A stretch of DNA of 64,000 bases from Ahaetulla prasina (Eukaryota > Chordata > Lepidosauria > Squamata > Colubridae): assembly GCF_028640845.1 (NCBI RefSeq), contig NC_080540.1:264897958-264961957 (forward strand), given 5' to 3'. Position numbers and translations under genes: made by a program. A model generated the notes under the pieces. It was not told the origin of the DNA and made no database searches. It was given only the letters and a program-made list of their open reading frames with translations. Shown here one piece after another: positions 56,401 to 64,000 of the stretch. How positions within the stretch are numbered: the stretch's first letter is position 1; each line of letters opens with the position of its first letter.

Positions 56401-57662
56401 TTCTACTATTGGATTTTAAGAGTTATGTGTTGACTTCTCATATGGTACATGCTTATAGTAGCCTTTCATCAATACAGTATTGAAAATAAGTAGATCTTTT
56501 ACAGAGATTACAATAATGAAGTGTTTGCTTGGAAAGAAAATAGCTTGAAAGGACAATTTATTTTTCAGAAAGACTATTGTCCTTAATTCTTTGCTTCTTA
56601 GCTGCGCATGTATTTGACTCAATCTGAATAGATGTTTTCGATGGTTTCTTATTCAGGCTACCATGATACGTAATTCTAATAATGTATTTGCATTCTTGCA
56701 TAACAAATATAACATGCACACCACAACACCACAGCAGTTATCTTAATGCATATTTTTTTGTTCCCAAATTACACTTGTTTTTGTGCACAGATTGGAAACA
56801 TTTTTCATATCTCATATATTCAAAGCTATAATGAAAGAAACCATGTCAAAGTTAGGTAAACGTTTGCTTTTTCTTGAGTTTGTTGTTGAAATTACTTTGG
56901 AAGCATCAGTAATGCCAAGTTGTAGGCCAAGACTTTGATCACTACCTCAAATGACTTTCACTTATGGATCTCCATTTTTGGCAGCATTGGCACCAATACA
57001 TCATGCCACTGGCAGAAACAATTATTAAGGTGTCATATGGCAGGATCATATTTTCAGAGTTTTGACATTTCCAATACAAAGAAATCAAATTGATTCGCCA
57101 TTCATCCCTTCTGTCATTCTTGTTCATTGTGCCAAATTTATCCATGTCAGATGTTTATCTCTTTTGCAGGTTGAACAGGATGGAAAGAATTAATGTGAAA
57201 AAGAAAACTTTCAGGGAAGTTTAATTACAAACTTGAACTTGTTGTGATAAATCTGAAATTTGGTTTTAAAATACTGATCTGGAAGTGGCAAATAATCCTC
57301 AGCTAGATAGTTTTTGCAGTTAGGAACAAGTCTTTCATGTGCGTAAGTATTTCTTGCCTACATCATGACCTCTGAAAAAAGTCATCATAACAAAATATAT
57401 GAGAAATCCATTTCAAGACAGGCAAGTTATGAGAATATTTAAACTCTTCCGTCCAACTTTCCATACTAGCTGTATTATTTCTTTAGATTTATAGCCTGTC
57501 TCATTTTTCCAGAAGTTAAAGGTGAGCTTTATAGCATACCTTCCTTCTTTCTTCTATAACAAAAGGCTGTGTTTGGGCTGAAATATAGTGGCTAGCCTCT
57601 TAGCTTCCATGCTGAAGACTGACAAATCTGGGTTTGTCTTTTCCTGATCCAACATCTTAAGC
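53499..57662. other. 4.1 kb without recognised repeats or genes
   Basis: This is the longest block in which I recognise no mobile element. Frames up to 96 codons (53880-54170) start with Met but show no domain, splice context or codon bias I can defend. The stretch 55040-55900 is slightly GC-richer than its surroundings. Confidence 0.4.
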
Positions 57663-57670
57663 ATTATATT

Positions 57671-58039
57671 CAGTGGTGGGTTTAAATTTTTTTTACTACC
57701 GGTTCTGTGGGTGTGGCTTGGTAGGCGTGGCATGGCTTGGTGGGCGTGGCATGGCTTGTTGAGCATGACTTGGTGGGTGTGGCAGGGGAAGGATACTGTA
57801 AAATCTCCATTCCCTCCCCACTCCAGGGGAAGGATACTGCAAAATCTCCATTCCCTCCCTACTCCAGGAAAAGGATACTGCAAAATCCCCATTTCCTCCC
57901 GATCAGCTGGGACTTGGGAGGCAGACACTAGATGGGGGCAGGGCCAGTCAGAGGTAGTATTTACCGGTTCTCTGAACTACTCAAAATTTCTGCTACTGGT
58001 TTTCCAGAACTGGTCAGAACCTGCTGAAACCCACTTCTG
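57671..58039. mobile_element. hAT-type MITE, GGTGGG/ACCGGT family, copy 7
   Basis: Ends CAGTGGTGGGTTTAAA and TGAAACCCACTTCTG. TSD ATTATATT at 57663-57670 and ATTATATC at 58040-58047 (7 of 8). It holds three imperfect repeats of AAGGATACTGYAAAATCYCC (57788-57885). Confidence 0.93.
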
Positions 58040-58047
58040 ATTATATC

Positions 58048-58901
58048 ACATTAGTTTAGTTTAGGTTTGTAGCTATCCCAAATGTACTTTTCAGAAGACT
58101 CCTAGTGAAAATAGAAAATAGAAAGACATAATCCTTTGTTAGTTTGGCCCACAGATATAACATCGGTTTAGAAGTGTTGATGTGTTCATTTCTTCTCTCA
58201 CTGTGTGCTAATTTTAATGGTACTACAAAAGGCTTCTTTTTAAAAAAAGCTTACATTTCATATTTAGTTAGTTAGAAGCAACTTTTCTTTAAATGTGACC
58301 ATTAAATTACCACTGGATAATATTTTATATAATATACAATTTATCAAAAAATATCCAAAAAAGCTCTGAAATCCACTCAAACACTTCTGAAGTAGGACAA
58401 TGAATGGTTTCTACTGTCATCCATTGTTCTTGATTGACGGGGTTCATAAATGAATGCTCAGGAATACTGCATAAATTTATTTGGAAAAGTTGAATTTTTA
58501 AAAGAGCGCTAGGGCAAAATTGCATTAAACAGTTATATAGTAAAGCAAGATGCATTAAAAATCATATTGAGGGTTGTTTTAAATGTTATATCTTTATTGA
58601 CGCAATTATATAAACCACATAAAAATATATGCATTTAACTGTTTTAAATATTAATATAATTGAAGGATTTTTTTTCTGGAATTGCTTTTAAAATAACATT
58701 TGCTTTAAAATTTGATAGGAATGAATGAATGGAATAGAACTATCTGCAACTGTTTACAAATACTACATTCAAAATGATATGAATTTTCCTAAGTCCTTCT
58801 CCCAAATATCTTCATTTCCAGTATGACTGTAGTATTTATCACATTACTCAGAAGGTTTTACAATTTATTTGTTTGTATCCCGCTTTTATTATTTTTACAA
58901 A
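58048..58901. other. AT-rich DNA, no supported feature
   Basis: Nothing recognised. Confidence 0.45.
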
Positions 58902-59442
58902 TACCGTAATTTTCAGAGTATAAAATGTACCATTTTCCCACCGAAAAGGGGATGAAAATTTGGGTGCATCTTATAAACTGAATGCTGTCCCTCCCACCCA
59001 CCCTTTGGCCTCTGCCTCCCAGCAATTTACCTCCTTGCAGCAAGCAACAAGAAGAAATAGCCCATTTCAGCTTCAACACAGCCTAATTAGCACAAGTTAA
59101 TTGTCCCCGACTGTCAACTGTTTCAGGCTGCAGGGATTGCCATTGTCTATTGCTGCACGGCAGGGGTGGGTTCCAAATTTTTTTACTACTGGTTCTGTGG
59201 GTGTAGCTTATTTGGTGGGCGTGGCTTGGTGGTCAAGTGACTGAGTGGGCTTGGCCAACTTAAAGTCACTCAGAGCAAGGTGGGGCAGCACCTTCCTGTG
59301 AGTGACATCAAGTTGGCCAGGCCCACTCAGTCACATGACCAATGCTGCAGAGACAGGGCGATTTCTCCCGGAGGACAGCCAGAGCTTCGCCGCCTCCTCT
59401 TTTCCTCAGAGGAGCTGCCTCCAAGTCCTTAAGAAGGGACAC

Positions 59443-59488
59443 ACACACAACACAACACAACACAACACAACACAACACAACACAACAG
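59443..59488. repeat. ACACA/CACAA pentamer array
   Basis: About nine units of ACACA. Confidence 0.95.
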
Positions 59489-59604
59489 ACTCACACACAA
59501 TGTAAAAGCAGCTGCACTTCACCCAAAATGGCCCCTGCAACAAGCGGGAATCTCACACAGCCACAAAAAGCTCAAAAACCAACTTTCACACTTTACACAC
59601 ACAC

Positions 59605-59632
59605 ATCCCAACCCAACCCAACCCAACCCAAC
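59605..59632. repeat. CCCAA pentamer array
   Basis: About five units. Confidence 0.92.
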
Positions 59633-59779
59633 TGACTCTCTCACAAAATGCCACATACAGCTTTTTGAGATTTTGTGTGTTTGTGTAGTTAGAGTGAAAC
59701 ACTACAGAAACACACCAAATCTCAGAAAGCTGCACAAATATTTTATTTTATTATTTTATTTTATTTATATTTTTTAGAT

Positions 59780-59855
59780 CAGGGTCTCCAACCTTAGTAA
59801 CTTTAAGGTTTGTGGACTTGAATTCCCAGAGTTCCTCAGACAGCAAAGCAGTTGC
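59780..59855. mobile_element. Half copy of hAT MITE (GGTCTCCAACCTT family)
   Basis: CAGGGTCTCCAACCTTAGTA, TTGTGGACTTGAATTCCCAG and AGTTCCTCAGACAGCAAAGC match one arm; the other arm is missing. It lies inside the larger hAT element. Confidence 0.72.
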
Positions 59856-60004
59856 TCACTGAGGAGATGGATTCCAGGCAAGCAGATTCAATTGCTAGCT
59901 GATGCAACTGATGTAAAGCATGCCTTTGCCAGCCCAAAAGGAGAAGTAATAAGGTAAATGAGGAGGGGGGGTTGGGTGGGCCAGAAGAAAAAAAGATTTT
60001 AAAA

Positions 60005-60270
60005 GGCTCCTCTGATGATCCCAGCTGAAGTTGCTTAATTGCAGTCCAGAACCTCTTAACTCAGCTGGGATCGCCAGAGGAGCCTTTTAAAACCTTTTGT
60101 TTTAACAACCTCTTCGGCTGAAGAAGTTGTTAAAAAAAACTTTTAAAGGGTTCTGATGATCCCTGCTCAGCCGCGCAATCATCAGAGAGTTTCTTTTACT
60201 TTTAAAAGCCTTTTTTTGCTGAAGAAAAGATGCTTTTAAAAGTAAAAAAACCCCAAACCTCTGATGATCA
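60005..60270. repeat. Three consecutive hairpin-forming inverted repeats
   Basis: Hairpin 1: GGCTCCTCTGATGATCCCAG (60005) with the CAGCTGGGATCGCCAGAGGA side (60063). Hairpin 2: TTTTAACAACCTCTTCGGCT against GAAGAAGTTGTTAAAA (60098-60137). Hairpin 3: CTGATGATC...ACTTTTAAAAGC with GCTTTTAAAAGT...CTCTGATGATC (60155-60268). The last one resembles the hairpin at 9834-9970. Confidence 0.75.
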
Positions 60271-60639
60271 GGGAACTGGTTCGGGGGCGTGGCATTACTA
60301 CTGGTTCTCCGAATGCCAGCAGATTTTTACTACCGGCTCTCCAGAATCAGATTGAACTGGGAGCAACCCACCACTGCTGCACGGGTCTCTGCTGCTTGCT
60401 ACAAGAAGGTAAATTTCTGGAAGCAGATTTTTTTTTCTTGTGCTAATCAAGCTAAGCTGAAAACAAAAATAAAAGTAAAGCAGGCTGTTTGCTGCAACAA
60501 GGCAAAATTGCTGGGAGGCAGAGGCAGAGGCAGAGGCAGATTTCTTTTTCTTGTTTTCCTCACCAAAAAAGGTAGGTGCACCTTATAATCTGGTGCATTT
60601 TATAGTCTGAAAAATATGGTAACTCAAGATAAACACACA

Positions 60640-60808
60640 CACCTTCCTCCTGCTATTTTTTTCTCACAACAACAAGTTGGGCTAAGAGAGACTAAGAGAG
60701 ACTGACTGGCCCAAAATCACCCAGTTGGCTTTTTGGCTAAGGGGGACTGGAACTCACAGTATCCTGCTTTCCAGCCTGGTGCTTTAACCACTAGACCAAA
60801 CTTTAAAT
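60640..60808 (-). mobile_element. tRNA-derived SINE, second family (minus)
   Basis: The minus strand begins TTTGGTCTAGTGGTTAAAGC (A box), continues TACTGTGAGTTCCAGTCCCC (B box-like) and has GGGTGATTTTGGGCCAGTCA. It is the same family as 31318-31547, with a cleaner head. Confidence 0.82.
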
Positions 60809-61043
60809 TTTGAAAATATTTCTTATTATTAAATTCTAAAATTGTGATGTGCAATGTATTCTCCATAGTGGGATGGATATAATATAGCTGAATTATGATT
60901 GAATTAATTTCTATCTAAGGAAAATGAGGGAAAACATTTTGAAAATTAATGGTGGATGAACACAGACATTGTAAGTCACATTTTCTAATTTATTTACAAC
61001 TGAAGACACTTATGAGTTGACGGAAGACAAATTCCTCTGTAAG

Positions 61044-61047
61044 TCAT

Positions 61048-61086
<39 letters not shown>

Positions 61087-61135
61087 TTTGTCAAACACAA
61101 CAGTATATATAAGTATAAGCATGAAATAACCATAT
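61044..61135 (-). mobile_element. CR1-type LINE 3' tail, left part of an interrupted copy (minus)
   Basis: A pure TTTA array of about 11 units (61044-61090) followed by TTGTCAAACACAACAGTATA is the CR1 3' tail seen at 35138. The copy is split by the solo LTR and resumes at 61658. Confidence 0.9.
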
Positions 61136-61657
61136 TGTCGTGTCCCACTCCTCCGCTGACGGCTGGGTCCGGGAAATCCGAATCAGGCTTGCCTCTGCAG
61201 CTCTGCCCAAAGTCCTAGCAAAGTCCTCAGAGCAGGCAGGAGACCAGTAAGTGACTTCAGCAAGATAAGTTTGACTTTTGCCTGACTCAGAGACTGCCAG
61301 AAAGTAGCTCCTTTATATAGGCCATGGGGTGTGGCTCCATGACTCAGCACTCATTAAGGCCTGCCCCTCCCTTCCCTCTGTTGCCTCCGCCTCTCCAATC
61401 TTCTGATGCGAGGGTCACTCCAATCAGCTGTTCTTGGGAGTAAACCCTCCTCAGGCTCACCTGCTGTGGATGAGGGGGAGGGGTCTAGCTGCTCCGTTTG
61501 CCTGGGCATGGAGTCAGGGCTGGGGCAGGGAGATGCTCCTTCTTCTGCAGTTTGTGGGGGCATGGAGCCAGGACTTGGGCCGGAAGGCATACATTCCTCA
61601 GTGTTGGGGAGCAGGTAAGAAGGCCCCGGCTGCTCTGAGGGCGGGCAAAACACAACA
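61136..61657 (-). mobile_element. Solo LTR inserted in CR1 (minus)
   Basis: A 522-bp GC-rich segment with the 5'-TG...CA-3' ends of an LTR; both termini are TGTYGTGT on complementary strands. A 5-bp TSD CATAT flanks it (61131-61135, 61658-61662). On the minus strand a TATA box (CTATATAAAGG, 61311-61321) lies about 340 nt from the LTR start and about 180 nt before its end, a normal U3-R-U5 layout. There are no internal genes, so it arose by LTR-LTR recombination. ERV versus Gypsy cannot be decided from the LTR alone. Coding frames inside it are chance. Confidence 0.9.
61311..61321 (-). promoter_or_regulatory. LTR TATA box
   Basis: CTATATAAAGG on the minus strand inside the solo LTR; it would start transcription toward lower coordinates. 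Confidence 0.6.
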
Positions 61658-61895
61658 CATATGAATTGGATACAATCAAAGGGAACATTAGGACAGGAAT
61701 GGTAGGCACGCCATTCCTGTGCTCTTATGCACGCCCTTTACAGACCTCTTAGGAATGGGGTGAGGTCAATAGTAGATAGTTTTTGGTTAAAACTTTGGGG
61801 ATTTTGGAAAGAGACCACAGAGTCAGGTAGTGCATTCCAGGCATTAACAACTCTGTTACTGAAGTCATATTTTCTACAATCAAGATTGGATGCTA
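61658..61895 (-). mobile_element. CR1-type LINE 3' end, right part of the interrupted copy (minus)
   Basis: AGGACAGGAATGGTAGGCAC, AGGAATGGGGTGAGGTCAAT and GACCACAGAGTCAGGTAGTG are the complement of the CR1 C-terminal coding end. It joins the 61044-61135 tail once the LTR and one TSD copy are removed. Confidence 0.9.
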
Positions 61896-62740
61896 GGCTT
61901 CATTACATATGTTTTCAAATGTTTAGCCTGATTTTTTTATATTAAAAAAATAAATATCAAAGGAAGCTCTCTTGCTACATAGGTCACTGATCACTGAGAA
62001 ATGTGAAGTGACAGAAGTTCAGAGGTTGAAGTTTGTAATGCACATAAATATGCTATGAGATTTCAGTTGTATTGATGTGCCTTACTGATACAGATACTCC
62101 TATTTTATATATCACACATTAAACCCCACATTTGTATATATACTCTACAGTCTCACCCTAACCAACATTATCATCAGACATCTTGTGAATAATAAACATT
62201 TCAAAGATACCAAAAGAAAAAGTATTTACTTCATTTCATCTATAGAATTCATTCTTCATTTTCTAACAAACGAACAAAGGCTTTCCTATGTAATGAATCA
62301 TTCATGACAGAAATCATTTTTTTCCTTTAGACTACATGGAAAATATATATTAAAAAGCCCAGTAGTGTTAAAATGTCCTTGTACCAGAAAATAAATTCAA
62401 AATATTTAGAATTTCAGTGCAGCTTAGTAGTAGTCACAAATCTATAATATAGTTGGTCATTCAGTCAGCTAAATGTTTAGAGTTCATTTGCTGTTTTTAT
62501 CCACCTATTGGGTCCTTCCAAAAGACCTGGAATAGACAGATATGGATGTTTAAAAGTATGAAAGGTATTGTCACAGGATGCAATCTGTTCCAAAAACTGC
62601 CTTTTGCAATTGACAAATGATAACTTTGTCAATGCCAATGGTATTCAATGGTGCTTCAGATGTTTTGGGACTACACACAGTGTACTTATCATCATCACCA
62701 CCACGACCACCACCACATCATTCCTCCTGACTCTCAGATA
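61896..62740. other. AT-rich DNA, no supported feature
   Basis: Short CAC/ATC run at 62690-62718; nothing else recognised. Confidence 0.45.
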
Positions 62741-62748
62741 CTCTGGAT

Positions 62749-62868
62749 CAGGGGTCTCCAACTTTGGCAACTTTAAGACTTGTGGACTTCAACTCCCAGA
62801 ATTCCTCAGCCAGCTTTGCTGGGAGTTGAAGTCCGCAAGTCTTAAAGTTGCTAAAGTTGGAGACCCTG
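62749..62868. mobile_element. Palindromic hAT MITE, GGTCTCCAACCTT family, copy E
   Basis: Ends CAGGGGTCTCCAACTTTGG and CTAAAGTTGGAGACCCTG. Perfect TSD CTCTGGAT (62741-62748, 62869-62876). The arms hold TTAAGACTTGTGGACTTCAA and its complement. Confidence 0.95.
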
Positions 62869-63044
62869 CTCTGGATAGCTCACAAATCAAAAACATTAAA
62901 AATACAGTAAGACTTAAAAAAAATAGATGAAAAGAATTGGATAGGAATGAAAAAGAAACAAACCCACAAATATAAGAGAGCTTGCTCATCTTTATCAAAG
63001 GCTCAGGTGAAGATCCAGATCTACAGGCCACTTCAAAATCCTAC

Positions 63045-63345
63045 CATATCTCAGGGATCTCATTCTAGACAGTGGATGCCATTACAGAGAAGGCCCATTT
63101 CCCGACTCCTGATAGCTACATTGAGGAGACAGACAATGCCTCAAGAAGCCAGGTTCTATGCCATGAAGAGTTTTATATGTAACAACTAGTTCCTTGAAAC
63201 ATGTCTGGAAGCAAACTGGCATCTAGTGCATGCAGCTCATGAAGCAGAAGTGTTATATGGGCATACAGAGGCATGTCCATCACTGCACCTCCAGTTGAAG
63301 TTTTTCAAGGGGGGGGGCATGAAGAGCATGTTGCAGTAGATAAGC
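63045..63345 (-). pseudogene. L2-like LINE C-terminal fragment (minus)
   Basis: The minus strand gives a decayed version of the LLRELHWLPV region (ITLLLHELHALDASLLP) and then the conserved 3' coding part. The same segment in the L2 copy at 46550 is also minus. Several stops. Confidence 0.55.
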
Positions 63346-63354
63346 TGTGAGTAT

Positions 63355-63445
63355 TCAAGCCTATATAATGTTGACATGAAGCCACTGGGCAAGATCATCC
63401 ATCAGCATGCAGTTTCACCAGTATGCTGATGTTATTCTGTTGCAC
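63355..63445 (+). pseudogene. L2-like LINE YADD-region fragment (plus)
   Basis: TTGACATGAAGCCACTGGGC, AAGATCATCCATCAGCATGC, CAGTATGCTGATGTTATTCT resemble the L2 segment MKPLGEVIRQHG...QYADD in plus orientation, opposite to its neighbour at 63045. Confidence 0.5.
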
Positions 63446-63539
63446 TCAGTGACAAAGCAGTGTTGTCAAGTCTTTCCCATTCTTTCACTACTGCATGCAT
63501 TTTTATCTTTGGGGGGGGGGTGTTCTCCATTTTGTCAGA

Positions 63540-63668
63540 TTTCATTTTATTTATTTCTTGGATTTGTATGTCACCATCTTGTCTAGATAAGGTGACTCTA
63601 GATAATTATTCTAAAAGCAATATGAATATATAAATGAATATGAATTGAATGAATGAATGAATGAAATC
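63540..63668 (-). mobile_element. SINE or LINE tail fragment and GAAT microsatellite
   Basis: TTATTTATTTCTTGGATTTG, TATGTCACCATCTTGTC and AAGGTGACTCTAGATAATTA resemble a minus-strand squamate SINE tail. A short GAAT run is at 63645-63664. Confidence 0.4.
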
Positions 63669-63669
63669 T

Positions 63670-64000
63670 TTCCCCTGGGCCTTGAGACTTTGAAGGTCTG
63701 GTTACTCAACCCGGCAAGATGAACTTGGCCCACCAAACCTAATAGAGAAGGCATGCTCAGAGTCTCTTTTACTAAATAAAAGATCTTGTTGATACAATCA
63801 GGCTTTCTAAATGGCAGCATATCCCCAGAGATTTTGATGGTCCCAGCCTTGTTAGTCTTTTATAAGGTATTGAAGATCTGGCTGTATCCCAGGCATTTGG
63901 TAAGATGGGCAGATGAGCTCTGCTGTTATTGATAAGTGTTATTATTGTTTATCATTGGGCACCTGGGGAAAGTGTTGTATGAGATGGTTTTCTATGTTTT
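63670..64000 (+). pseudogene. L2-like LINE 3' coding end (plus), runs off the window
   Basis: Plus-strand TTTTATAAGGTATTGAAGAT, CTGGCTGTATCCCAGGCATT, TGGTAAGATGGGCAGATGAG fits the L2 KTWLFPRHLV-type C-terminus followed by its 3' UTR. Confidence 0.5.

Larger units (their letters stand above)
59161..60376. mobile_element. hAT element, GGTGGG/ACCGGT family, 1.2-kb long form, nested
   Basis: Left end CAGGGGTGGGTTCCAA and right end GGGAGCAACCCACCACTG. Perfect TSD CTGCACGG (59153-59160, 60377-60384). It contains CACAA and CAACC pentamer arrays, a half copy of the GGTCTCC MITE (59780-59850) and three stacked hairpins (60005-60270). No transposase frame is present. Confidence 0.92.
58902..60621. mobile_element. 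mariner-like MITE (TACCGTATTTTTCAGAGTATAA family), interrupted
   Basis: Left end TACCGTAATTTTCAGAGTAT and right end ATAGTCTGAAAAATATGGTA form an inverted repeat beginning and ending in TA. Near both ends lies GTGCAYCTTATA. The interior inverted segments (TTGCAGCAAGCAACAAG on the left, TGCTGCTTGCTACAAG and TTTGCTGCAACAAGGC on the right) belong to this element. It is split by the hAT element 59161-60376, so its own length is about 500 bp. Confidence 0.7.

Noticed and set aside
57788..57885. Regularly spaced similar segments suggestive of a CRISPR-like array
   Set aside because: They are three imperfect internal repeats of a hAT MITE, with no conserved direct repeat and no unique spacers.
61354..61664. 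Frames of 70-100 codons in GC-rich sequence
   Set aside because: They lie inside the solo LTR; GC-rich DNA has few stops, and no protein homology is visible.

Overview
The window is non-coding, AT-rich vertebrate nuclear DNA. The mix of transposons points to a squamate reptile, most likely a snake. It combines a BovB LINE, tRNA-headed SINEs resembling Sauria SINEs, CR1/L3-type LINEs whose 3' ends run into AATAG pentamer arrays, L2, RTE and L1-type LINEs, Penelope-like elements (PLEs), and many short hAT-type MITEs with CAG...CTG ends and 8-bp target-site duplications (TSDs). I found no host exon, tRNA, rRNA, CRISPR or bacterial-type gene. Every reading frame with recognisable homology belongs to a retrotransposon; the rest are simple-repeat or chance ORFs. 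The window is either a large intron or an intergenic desert.

Layout. 1-8.4 kb: mostly unique AT-rich DNA with two hAT MITEs and a CR1 3' end. 9.1-10.5 kb: a PLE-like terminal repeat present as a direct tandem pair, split by a 651-bp hAT element. 12-14.4 kb: a mariner-like MITE, a SINE and a 1-kb BovB reverse-transcriptase fragment. 17.8-22.3 kb: a 4.5-kb L1-type LINE on the minus strand, 5'-truncated inside ORF1, with a largely readable ORF2. 24.5-27.6 kb: a PLE-like terminal repeat, an L3/CR1 tail and an RTE 3' end. 28.2-30.4 kb: a minus-strand PLE with reverse transcriptase and GIY-YIG endonuclease regions. 31-49.7 kb: scattered SINEs, MITEs, CR1, BovB and L2 fragments. 51.0-52.5 kb: a cluster of PLE terminal repeats in both orientations embedded in TA/CA arrays. 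53-64 kb: more hAT MITEs, a hAT nested inside a mariner-like MITE, a solo LTR nested inside a CR1, and L2 fragments.

How the parts relate. The LINEs are probable sources of the SINE tails (the BovB-like tail of the Sauria SINE is recalled family knowledge). The MITEs carry no transposase and must have been mobilised in trans. Several nested insertions give a relative order: LTR after CR1, hAT after PLE-like repeat, hAT after mariner-like MITE, hAT after L2.

The most interesting signal is a compact motif shared by four different repeat families: a CTGANGA core, one extra base, a short hairpin, GAAA, then CGTC. It resembles a hammerhead ribozyme core and fits the hammerhead motifs known in PLE terminal repeats. 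Two copies are intact (51336-51369 minus, 52280-52313 plus). Activity is not shown; the extra base before helix II and the very short helices I and III are real caveats.
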